A stretch of DNA of 6,403 nucleotides, from NCBI GenBank assembly GCA_029934875.1, contig JAOZLK010000274.1, positions 1-6,403 on the forward strand, given 5' to 3'. Below, in pieces: positions 1 through 6,286 of the stretch. This stretch comes from Bacteroidales bacterium. Its GTDB lineage: Bacteria > Bacteroidota > Bacteroidia > Bacteroidales > GCA-2748055. The first letter of the stretch is position 1; every line of letters begins with the position of its first letter. The notes beneath the pieces were generated by a model. It searched no databases. It saw nothing but the letters and a program-made list of their open reading frames with translations, and had not been told where the DNA came from. Made by a program: the position numbers and the translations under genes.

Positions 1-1
1 A

Positions 2-166
2 CTCTTTGAAACAAGTGATCCCTCGGAAGGATGGGACGGCACGTTTAACGGTGGTGATTTTGCCATGGAAGGAGTTTACGTTTATTTTATCCAATACACC
101 GATTATACAGGGCTTTCGAGTACACTTTCAGGAAATGTAACGGTAATCTACCCCCAGGAGTATTAA
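2..166 (+). CDS. C-terminal end of a T9SS type B-sorted (gliding motility-associated C-terminal domain) protein, partial
   Basis: The frame opening at base 2 gives 54 codons ending in TAA at 164-166; the start lies outside the window. The visible peptide contains GWDGTFNGGDFAMEGVYVY followed by an alternating beta-strand pattern (FIQYTD, then GNVTVIY) and stops four residues later. This W-D-G-x-(F/Y)-N-G ... G-V-Y-V-Y ... G-x-V-T-(V/L)-I layout is the hallmark of the gliding motility-associated C-terminal domain, which directs proteins through the type IX secretion system of Bacteroidota to the cell surface or medium. The function of the mature protein cannot be known from this tail; such domains follow PKD, adhesin or enzyme modules. 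The 49-base gap to the next gene shows no clear terminator hairpin. The family call is fairly safe, the protein's role unknown. Confidence 0.85.
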   Translation, partial: LFETSDPSEGWDGTFNGGDFAMEGVYVYFIQYTDYTGLSSTLSGNVTVIYPQEY

Positions 167-215
167 AAAATCATCGTTGTAACTCCAGACTTTCTCAGGA
201 ATCATTAGTTTTGCA

Positions 216-2438
216 ATGATGGATCCTGAAGTAATATCCGAAGAGCAAAAAATCAACCTTCTGCTTGAAAAACTGATTAAGGATTGCTCCTACTGTAAAT
301 CAGCAGAGCATGAAAATCTTATCAGGAAGGCTTTTAAAATAGCCAATGAAGCGCATAGGGGGATGCGCAGAAAGTCGGGCGACCCCTACATTATGCACCC
401 CCTTGAAGTAGCACTCATCGTCAGCCAGGAAATCGGGCTGGGCGTTACCAGTACCGTTTGTGCCATCCTCCATGATGTGGTTGAGGACACGGAACTCACC
501 ATTGAGGACATTGAGAACGGCTTTGGAAGGAAAATCGCCTCCATCATTGACGGGCTTACAAAAATTTCCGGAGTCTTCAATAAGGAGTCCAACTCGCTTC
601 AGGCAGAGAATTTTCGCAAAATGCTCCTTACGCTGTCCGACGATGTAAGGGTCATCTTTGTAAAGCTCGCTGACCGCCTGCATAACATGCGGACCCTGGA
701 CTCCATGCCCAGGCATAAGCAGATAAAAATTGCGGGCGAGACCATCTATCTCTATGCTCCTCTTGCTCACAGGATGGGACTTTACAGCCTTAAGACCGAG
801 CTGGAGGACCTGAGTCTTAAATACCGCTATCCGGAAGTCTATAATGAGATTTCAGAAAAGATTAAACTGACCGAAGAGCGAAGGCTCCACCTGATCAATC
901 ATTTCTCGCTGCCCATAATTGATGCCCTTGGTGAAAATAATTTCACCTATAACATATCCGGGAGGCCTAAATCGATCTATTCCATCTGGCAGAAGATGCA
1001 TCAGAAGAATGTGACCTTCGAGGAAATCTATGATCTCTTTGCCATCAGGATTGTATTTGAACCAAACCCATCAATCCCGGAGAAAACTCAGTGCTGGAAT
1101 ATCTACTCCATCATAACCGATATCTACCCACCAAAACCTGACCGAATCCGGGACTGGGTCTCCACCCCGAAAGCCAATGGATATGAGGCGCTGCATACAA
1201 CAGTGATGGGCCCCAACGGCAAATGGATGGAGGTACAGATCCGTACCACCCGAATGAATGAAATTGCCGAAAGGGGATTTGCGGCCCATTGGAGGTATAA
1301 GGATAAAATGTCCCCGGAATCAGAACTGGACAAATGGATCAAAAGGATCAGGGAAACCCTGGAATCCCCGTCCGAAAATGCCATGGAGTTCCTGGACGAC
1401 TTCAAACTAAACCTCTTCTCTTCGGAGATCATGGTCTTTACTCCAAAAGGGAATATCATTACCCTGCCCAAGGATGCAACGGCCCTTGATTTTGCCTATG
1501 ATATACATACAGAAATAGGGAACAAGGCCATCGGTGCAAAGGTGAATTACAGGCTTGTTCCGCTCAGCCATAACCTTAGCAGTGGAGACCAGGTAGAGAT
1601 CCTTACTTCAGATGTACAGAAACCGACCCTGGAGTGGTACCAGTTTGTAAGTACAGTTAAAGCCAAGTCGGCCATAAAAAATGCACTTAAAGCGGAGACT
1701 AAAAACAGGACTGAAGTCGGCAAACAGATTCTGATCGATAAGCTCAAGGAGCAGAACCTGACACCCAGCTCAAGGATTCTTAAGAAATTGGTACCAGCTT
1801 ATAACTCGACCCACAAGGATGAACTTTACTCAAAAATAGGAGCCGGCCTTATTACCCTGGATAATATTAAAGATGTTCTGAGCAAGAACACCAAGAGCAA
1901 ATGGGTAAGGGTTTGGGATCTTTCACTTGGCCGCTCACAAAAGAAAACGGAAAGTAGTGAAGACTATGATTCGAAGGGCACCCTGATCCTTAGGGAAAAA
2001 ATGGAAGGAGAAGAAGGAGCCTATAACCTTGCCAAGTGCTGCAGTCCGATTCCCGGTGATGAGGTTGTGGCTGTCAGGCAGGAAGATGCATCCATCCTTG
2101 TTCACCGTACCGATTGCAAAATTGCCCTGAAAATCATGTCCAACTACGGGGACAAGCTGGTGGCAGCGAAATGGACGCAGCATAAAGTCCTCTCTTACCT
2201 GGCCAGGATACAAATGAACGGATGGGACCGTTTTGGGGTCTACAATTCAATCACCAACACCATTACCAAGGAGCTTAATATCAGTATGCGCACCATCAGT
2301 TTGCATGGTCACGACGGAATCTTTGACGGAACCATCGACCTTTATGTTCACAACACCAGTGACCTGAATAATCTGATTCTGAACCTAATGAAACTCAAAG
2401 GGGTGGATTCGGTCCATCGGGTTGATGTTGGTGAGTAA
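216..2438 (+). CDS. rel: Bifunctional (p)ppGpp synthetase/hydrolase, long RSH family (Rel/SpoT type)
   Basis: At 740 residues this is a complete long RelA/SpoT homologue that makes (p)ppGpp from ATP plus GDP/GTP and hydrolyses it, acting in the cytosol and, for the family, at the ribosome. Hydrolase (HD) domain, about 30-190: R52 in RKSG, H61 in YIMHP, H86-D87 and E90-D91 in HDVVEDT, D153 and N157 in LADRLHNMRT, so the hydrolase site looks intact. Synthetase domain, about 245-360: GRPKSIYSI (R250, K252), D273 in YDLFAIR, Y323 and H327 in NGYEALHT, E339 and Q341 in EVQIRT. A TGS domain covers about 405-465, a Zn-finger/conserved-cysteine domain carries C608, C609, H630 and C634, and an ACT domain fills 661-737. 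The RxKD motif of bifunctional enzymes reads RIRD (310-313). Two adjacent ATGs (216, 219) are possible starts; neither has a well-spaced Shine-Dalgarno. With both sites intact, a bifunctional enzyme is much likelier than a synthetase-only RelA. Confidence 0.96.
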   Translation: MMDPEVISEEQKINLLLEKLIKDCSYCKSAEHENLIRKAFKIANEAHRGMRRKSGDPYIMHPLEVALIVSQEIGLGVTSTVCAILHDVVEDTELTIEDIENGFGRKIASIIDGLTKISGVFNKESNSLQAENFRKMLLTLSDDVRVIFVKLADRLHNMRTLDSMPRHKQIKIAGETIYLYAPLAHRMGLYSLKTELEDLSLKYRYPEVYNEISEKIKLTEERRLHLINHFSLPIIDALGENNFTYNISGRPKSIYSIWQKMHQKNVTFEEIYDLFAIRIVFEPNPSIPEKTQCWNIYSIITDIYPPKPDRIRDWVSTPKANGYEALHTTVMGPNGKWMEVQIRTTRMNEIAERGFAAHWRYKDKMSPESELDKWIKRIRETLESPSENAMEFLDDFKLNLFSSEIMVFTPKGNIITLPKDATALDFAYDIHTEIGNKAIGAKVNYRLVPLSHNLSSGDQVEILTSDVQKPTLEWYQFVSTVKAKSAIKNALKAETKNRTEVGKQILIDKLKEQNLTPSSRILKKLVPAYNSTHKDELYSKIGAGLITLDNIKDVLSKNTKSKWVRVWDLSLGRSQKKTESSEDYDSKGTLILREKMEGEEGAYNLAKCCSPIPGDEVVAVRQEDASILVHRTDCKIALKIMSNYGDKLVAAKWTQHKVLSYLARIQMNGWDRFGVYNSITNTITKELNISMRTISLHGHDGIFDGTIDLYVHNTSDLNNLILNLMKLKGVDSVHRVDVGE

Positions 2439-2475
2439 TTTTTAAACCTTATCCGTTCTAAATAAAAATTATTGC

Positions 2476-2483
2476 TATCTTAG
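2476..2483 (+). promoter_or_regulatory. Possible Bacteroidota-type -7 element upstream of the Fur-family gene
   Basis: TATCTTAG matches the Bacteroidota -7 consensus TAnnTTTG except for A in place of the third T of the TTTG part. It sits 26 bases before the ATG at 2510 in an AT-rich 71-base gap after rel. No TTG-like -33 element is visible 19-21 bases upstream, so the promoter would be weak or need an activator; transcription could also simply read through from rel. The assignment rests on sequence resemblance only. Confidence 0.35.
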
Positions 2484-2495
2484 CCATATAATAAT

Positions 2496-2507
2496 CACTA
2501 AGTCAAT
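2496..2507 (+). promoter_or_regulatory. Leader motif CACTAAGTCAAT, copy 1 (shared with the acyl-CoA ligase leader)
   Basis: This 12-mer ends two bases before the ATG of the Fur-family gene. A copy with 11 of 12 bases identical lies at 4343-4354 ahead of the acyl-CoA ligase, and in both places it follows a TATCTTA sequence by about 18-20 bases. If the upstream element is a promoter, the motif would fall within the 5' leader of the transcript. Function unknown; coincidence is not excluded. Confidence 0.3.
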
Positions 2508-2509
2508 TT

Positions 2510-2965
2510 ATGGTTCAAGATGAAACTAAAGATACTGTAAAACAGATATTTACAAGCTATCTAGAAAAGAAAGGTCATCGTAAAACGCCCGAACGCTACG
2601 CCATTCTTGATGAGATTTATTCAAGGGACGGACACTTTGATATAGAGTCGCTCTATATCTTTATGAAAAATAAGAATTACAGGGTAAGCCGGGCCACCCT
2701 GTACAATACAATTGAACTTCTCCTGGATTGCAGCCTGGTTGTTAAACACCAGTTTGGCAAGAATATCGCTCAGTTTGAAAAGGCCTACCACTGCATGCAA
2801 CACGATCACCTGATTGATATGGATTCAGGAAATGTGATTGAATTCTGCGATCCCAGGATCGAAGAGATTATTAAAACCGCCTGCGAGCTAAATAATTTCA
2901 GACCAAGTCATCACTCACTTTACATATACGGACGAAGCAGAAGTGATGGCGAAGGTGACAAATAA
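2510..2965 (+). CDS. Fur-family metal-responsive transcriptional regulator lacking the structural zinc cysteines
   Basis: The 151-residue protein has the Fur layout. An N-terminal winged helix includes [13 protein letters not shown] (24-36) and the recognition-helix segment [13 protein letters not shown] (59-71). A C-terminal dimerisation and metal domain carries QHDHLI (97-102), NVIEF (108-112) and HHSLYIYG (134-141). By alignment to E. coli Fur by eye, the regulatory site survives as H42, E90, H98, H100 and E111, and further ligands as D99, E118 and H135. The Cys4 structural zinc site does not: the usual first CxxC reads DMDS (103-106) and there is no second pair near the C-terminus. The four cysteines (74, 95, 113, 125) are scattered. 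Which metal or signal it senses (Fe, Zn, Mn or peroxide) cannot be told, so no symbol is given. The gene begins 71 bases after rel and ends 17 bases before purA, suggesting co-transcription with purA. There is no Shine-Dalgarno; the ATG at 2510 is chosen because it gives a typical Fur N-terminus. Confidence 0.92.
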   Translation: MVQDETKDTVKQIFTSYLEKKGHRKTPERYAILDEIYSRDGHFDIESLYIFMKNKNYRVSRATLYNTIELLLDCSLVVKHQFGKNIAQFEKAYHCMQHDHLIDMDSGNVIEFCDPRIEEIIKTACELNNFRPSHHSLYIYGRSRSDGEGDK

Positions 2966-2982
2966 ACTCACAAACGATAATA

Positions 2983-4239
2983 ATGAAAGTTGATGTTCTT
3001 TTAGGCCTCCAGTGGGGAGATGAAGGGAAAGGGAAAGTAGTGGACGTTCTTACTCCCAGGTACGATATGATCGCACGATTTCAGGGCGGACCCAATGCCG
3101 GGCACACCCTTGAATTCAATAACCATAAGCACATTCTCCATAATATCCCATCGGGGATTTTCCGGGATGATAAATTGAACATCATCACCAATGGTGTGGT
3201 GCTGGATCCCATTGTGTTTAAAAGGGAAATCGATGCTCTTGAGGCCATGGGGATTGATCTGACCAAAAATCTCTGGATCTCGAAAAAGGCTCACCTGATT
3301 ATACCCACCCACAGAATTCTTGATGCTGCATCGGAAGCTGCCAAGGGAAAATCAAAGATTGGTTCCACTTTAAAAGGAATTGGCCCCACCTACATGGATA
3401 AGACTGGCCGAAACGGCCTGCGGGTTGGTGACCTTGAACTGGATTTCATAAAAAAATATGAGGCCCTGAAGAAAAAGCACAAGCAACTTCTGACCATTTA
3501 CGACTATGAATATAACCTGGATGAGGAGAAACTCTTTTTTGAAGGGATTGAAGTCATCAAGAAATTCAACAGGGTTGATGCAGAATACGAAGTAAACAGG
3601 TACCTGGAGGAAGATAAGAGTATTCTTGCCGAAGGTGCCCAGGGAACCCTGCTTGATATCGATTTCGGCTCCTACCCTTTTGTAACCTCCTCCAACACTA
3701 TCTGCGCGGGAGCATGTACAGGAATGGGAGTGGCGCCTTCTGCCATTGGTGAGGTATACGGGATTTTCAAGGCCTATTGCACTCGTGTTGGAAGCGGACC
3801 TTTTCCTTCTGAACTGCATGGCGAAGATGGCGAGCACCTGAGGGAACTGGGAAAAGAATTCGGATCCACCACAGGAAGGCCCCGTCGATGCGGATGGCTC
3901 GACCTGGTTGCCTTGAAATACAGCCTGATGCTTAACGGAGTCACGCAGCTGATTATGACAAAAACAGATGTGCTCGACACATTTGAAACCATCAAGATTG
4001 CTACTGCCTACTCCATCAATGGAGAACTTACCGACAGGTTCCCCTATGACATGGAGGCTGATATTAAGCCGATCTATACCGAAATGTCAGGATGGAAAAC
4101 TGATCTCACCAGCGTACGTACCAAGGACCTGTTCCCAAAAGAACTAAATGACTATATCCGCTTCCTTGAAAAAGAGCTGAAGGTCCCTGTCAAATACGTC
4201 TCTGTAGGTCCCGACCGGGAACAGATTATCGAAATGTAA
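2983..4239 (+). CDS. purA: Adenylosuccinate synthetase
   Basis: PurA joins IMP and L-aspartate using GTP to form adenylosuccinate, the first committed step from IMP to AMP, in the cytosol. The 418 residues are close to the usual 420-432. Every landmark is visible: the N-terminal GLQWGDEGKGK loop (8-18) with catalytic base D13; GGPNAGHT (35-42) with H41; the signature GIGPTYMDK (132-140); AQGTLLDIDFGSYPF (219-233) and the following TSSN; the aspartate-binding loop STTGRPRRCGWLD (295-307); the guanine-recognising TKTDVLD (326-332) with D329; and VSVGPDREQ (406-414). The start at 2983 puts the GTP/IMP loop at the standard distance from the N-terminus. Only 17 bases separate it from the upstream Fur-family stop, so the two are probably one transcript. 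PurA is a documented target of ppGpp inhibition in E. coli, which gives its position two genes after rel a functional sense. Nothing looks missing or altered. Confidence 0.98.
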   Translation: MKVDVLLGLQWGDEGKGKVVDVLTPRYDMIARFQGGPNAGHTLEFNNHKHILHNIPSGIFRDDKLNIITNGVVLDPIVFKREIDALEAMGIDLTKNLWISKKAHLIIPTHRILDAASEAAKGKSKIGSTLKGIGPTYMDKTGRNGLRVGDLELDFIKKYEALKKKHKQLLTIYDYEYNLDEEKLFFEGIEVIKKFNRVDAEYEVNRYLEEDKSILAEGAQGTLLDIDFGSYPFVTSSNTICAGACTGMGVAPSAIGEVYGIFKAYCTRVGSGPFPSELHGEDGEHLRELGKEFGSTTGRPRRCGWLDLVALKYSLMLNGVTQLIMTKTDVLDTFETIKIATAYSINGELTDRFPYDMEADIKPIYTEMSGWKTDLTSVRTKDLFPKELNDYIRFLEKELKVPVKYVSVGPDREQIIEM

Positions 4240-4263
4240 GACAGCGCGTCAGTTCACAGGGGA

Positions 4264-4277
4264 TAGTACTTAGTACT
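4264..4277 (+). repeat. Tandem 7-mer, TAGTACT x 2
   Basis: Two perfect, directly adjoining copies of TAGTACT occur 25 bases after the purA stop. Each contains the palindrome AGTACT. The second copy forms most of the left arm of the hairpin at 4271-4298. It may be part of an operator or may be chance. Confidence 0.5.
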
Positions 4278-4298
4278 CAGGATGTATACTGAGAACTA
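4271..4298 (+). repeat. Imperfect inverted repeat (hairpin) between purA and the acyl-CoA ligase gene
   Basis: The left arm TAGTACTCAG (4271-4280) pairs with the right arm CTGAGAACTA (4289-4298) around an 8-base loop. That gives nine of ten base pairs with one A-A mismatch (4275/4294). No run of T follows, so a classical intrinsic terminator is doubtful, although it lies just where the purA transcript should end. The right arm abuts the proposed -33 element at 4300, so the repeat could instead be a dimeric regulator's operator. The structure is plainly present; its role is inferred. Confidence 0.5.
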
Positions 4299-4299
4299 C

Positions 4300-4332
4300 T
4301 TTAGGAGGATTTTACATAATTTCCTATCTTAC
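4300..4332 (+). promoter_or_regulatory. Putative Bacteroidota-type promoter for the acyl-CoA ligase gene
   Basis: TTTA (4300-4303) and TATCTTAC (4325-4332) are separated by 21 bases. This resembles the Bacteroidota arrangement of a TTTG-like -33 box, 19-21 bases, then TAnnTTTG. Each box departs from consensus (one base in the first, two in the TTTG part of the second). The -7 element ends 32 bases before the ATG at 4365, leaving room for a short leader. The remainder of the 125-base gap holds the hairpin upstream and a shared leader motif downstream. This is a pattern match only. Confidence 0.4.
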
Positions 4333-4342
4333 CTCTTCAACA

Positions 4343-4354
4343 CACTAAGCCAAT
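4343..4354 (+). promoter_or_regulatory. Leader motif CACTAAGCCAAT, copy 2
   Basis: This motif matches 11 of 12 bases of the one at 2496-2507 ahead of the Fur-family gene. It lies 10 bases before the ligase start codon and 18 bases after the start of the TATCTTA sequence. It could be a leader element or a binding site common to both genes. No role can be assigned from two copies. Confidence 0.3.
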
Positions 4355-4364
4355 ACTTCTTACT

Positions 4365-6275
4365 ATGAAATCCCTGGTTCAGTTTTTCGAAGAGAATGTC
4401 GACAGGTTTAAAGATAATCCCTACATGTGGGAAAAAAAGGATGGAGCATACAGCCCCACCTCCTATTCAGAACTTCGTGATCAGGTTTATCAGTTTGCAG
4501 CAGGACTGATAAGCCTCGGGATAAAAAAGGGAGACCGCCTTACCCTCCTTGCTGAAGGCCGCACCGCATGGGTAGTCGCCGAGATGAGCATGTTCTACCT
4601 CAGTGCCATCGATGTACCCATTTCCATCCAGCTGAACGAACCGGCCGATCTAAGCTTCCGCATCAAGCACTCGCAATCGAGGATGGTCATAGTCTCAGGA
4701 AGCCAGTTGAGGAAAATTGATGCCATAAAAAAAGAGCTCCCCGACCTTGAAACAGTTATCCTGATGGATCCCAAGGAATCTTACAAGGAAGATGAGGTCT
4801 ATATGGGAGATGTGATGGAGGACGGGAAAAAGCTTTTGGACAAGGATTTTGATGCTGTTAAAAAAGTGTTCGATTCAGTTAGTCCCGACGATGTGGCCAA
4901 CATCTGTTACACTTCCGGTACCACAGCTGATCCCAAGGGAATCATGCTCAGTCAGCGGAATTACACAGCAAACACAGAACAGGCCCTTTCCATACTTACG
5001 GTACCTGAGCATTTTAAAATGTTTCTGTTCCTTCCATGGGACCACAGTTTTGCCCATACTTGCGGTCTTTTTACCATCATGGGGGTGGGTGCCAGCATAG
5101 CTGCATTGGAAATGGGAAAGAACGCCATCGAAACAACTAAAAATATTGGAAAGAACATTAAGGAACTGAAGCCAGATATGATGTTCAGTGTTCCAACTAT
5201 TTCCAAGAACTTCAGGAACAACATTGAAAGTGGCGTGAGGGCCAAAGGTAAATTAACCTGGTCACTGTTCCAGGCTGGATTAAATATTGCTTACCGTTAC
5301 AACGGAATTGCCCTCGATAAGGGAAAAGGTATGAGGGCCTTTTTAAAACCCCTTTACGCCCTCTTTGATGCTGTCATTTTCAAAAAAGTCAGAGACGGGC
5401 TAGGAGGCAATATGCAGTATTTCTTTGGCGGAGGAGCCCTTCTTGACATTGAACTGCAGCGCTTCTTCTATGCCATCGGAATCCCCATTTACCAGGGTTA
5501 CGGACTGACTGAGGCCAGCCCGATCATTAGCGCCAATGGTGAAAAGGCTTATAAGATGGGATCCTCGGGCCTGATTCCGGAAAACCTGGAGATCCGGATA
5601 TGTGATGATGAAGGTAGCGAACTGCCGCTTGGTGGAAAAGGAGAGATTGTAATCAAGGGCGAGAATGTTATGAAGGGGTACTGGAGGAATGAGCAAGCAA
5701 CTGCAGAGACCATTAAGGATGGTTGGTTGTTTACCGGCGATATGGGATATATGGATCCTGACGGATTCCTCTATGTGCTGGGGCGTTATAAGAGTCTGCT
5801 TATTGCCGACGATGGTGAAAAATACAGCCCGGAAGGGATAGAAGAATCCTTCACGGACCAGTCTGAGTACATCAACCAGGCACTGCTTCATAACAACCAG
5901 GACCCCTATACCGTAGCCCTTGTTCACCCGGATCCCGCTGCACTGAAGAGATTCCTTAACGAGAAAGGATTAAGCCCCGAGTCCAATGAAGCTGTGGAGG
6001 CATGTCTTACCCTGGTGGACAACGAGGTTAGGGAGTACCGGCGGAATGGCAAGTATGGGGATATGTTCCCCCAGCGATGGATCCCTGCCAACATTGGGGT
6101 CCTGGCTGAGGGATTCACCCTGGAAAACAAATTAATGAATCCCACCTATAAGGTAGTCAGACCGAAGGTGGAGGAACATTACAGCGAGTTGTTTGATTTC
6201 CTCTATACTCCCGAATCAAAAGCCGCCATCAATCCTCGCAATATTGAGGCGATGAGGCTCTTACTTTCGAAATAG
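4365..6275 (+). CDS. AMP-forming long-chain fatty acyl-CoA ligase (acyl-CoA synthetase)
   Basis: This 636-residue protein belongs to the ANL adenylating superfamily, which activates a carboxylate with ATP to an acyl-adenylate and transfers it to CoA. Motifs in order: YTSGTTADPKG (182-192), the phosphate-binding loop; LPWDHSFAH (223-231); FFGGGALL (353-360) and YQGYGLTEASP (376-386), the adenine and acyl-adenylate region; TGDMGYMDPDGF (457-468) with ribose-binding D459; GRYKSLLIADDGEKYSP (473-489) with R474 and the domain hinge; and LMNPTYKVVR (590-599), whose K596 is the best candidate for the adenylation lysine. Length, an N-terminus without an extra domain and the NPTYK ending resemble FadD15-type long-chain acyl-CoA ligases, so fatty acid activation for lipid synthesis or degradation is likely, but the chain length is not readable. 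No signal peptide or membrane helix is evident. It has its own likely promoter after purA and is followed at 11 bases by a PLP enzyme gene. The start lacks a Shine-Dalgarno but gives a normal N-terminus. Confidence 0.93.
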   Translation: MKSLVQFFEENVDRFKDNPYMWEKKDGAYSPTSYSELRDQVYQFAAGLISLGIKKGDRLTLLAEGRTAWVVAEMSMFYLSAIDVPISIQLNEPADLSFRIKHSQSRMVIVSGSQLRKIDAIKKELPDLETVILMDPKESYKEDEVYMGDVMEDGKKLLDKDFDAVKKVFDSVSPDDVANICYTSGTTADPKGIMLSQRNYTANTEQALSILTVPEHFKMFLFLPWDHSFAHTCGLFTIMGVGASIAALEMGKNAIETTKNIGKNIKELKPDMMFSVPTISKNFRNNIESGVRAKGKLTWSLFQAGLNIAYRYNGIALDKGKGMRAFLKPLYALFDAVIFKKVRDGLGGNMQYFFGGGALLDIELQRFFYAIGIPIYQGYGLTEASPIISANGEKAYKMGSSGLIPENLEIRICDDEGSELPLGGKGEIVIKGENVMKGYWRNEQATAETIKDGWLFTGDMGYMDPDGFLYVLGRYKSLLIADDGEKYSPEGIEESFTDQSEYINQALLHNNQDPYTVALVHPDPAALKRFLNEKGLSPESNEAVEACLTLVDNEVREYRRNGKYGDMFPQRWIPANIGVLAEGFTLENKLMNPTYKVVRPKVEEHYSELFDFLYTPESKAAINPRNIEAMRLLLSK

Positions 6276-6286
6276 ACGCTCGATAT

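Noticed and set aside
197..201. AGGAA as a Shine-Dalgarno for rel
   Set aside because: It is 14 bases from the ATG at 216, too far for a usual ribosome binding site, and no other gene here uses one.
300..770. A 156-codon antisense open frame inside rel
   Set aside because: It lies wholly opposite the conserved HD domain coding sequence and its translation resembles no family; open antisense frames are a by-product of codon use.
3370..3837. A 155-codon antisense open frame inside purA
   Set aside because: It is fully contained within purA with no recognisable protein content; a shadow of the sense gene.
4303..4309. AGGAGGA as a Shine-Dalgarno sequence
   Set aside because: It is a strong anti-SD match but lies 55 bases upstream of the ligase ATG with no open frame starting just after it, so it is probably chance or part of the promoter region.
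4240..4364. Riboswitch or small RNA gene in the purA-ligase gap
   Set aside because: Only one short hairpin is visible. There is no recognisable aptamer core such as purine, TPP or SAM, and the gap is too short and AT-rich for most known classes.
5400..5927. A 175-codon antisense open frame inside the acyl-CoA ligase gene
   Set aside because: It mirrors strongly conserved ligase motifs on the + strand, and its translation shows no recognisable domain or independent start signal.
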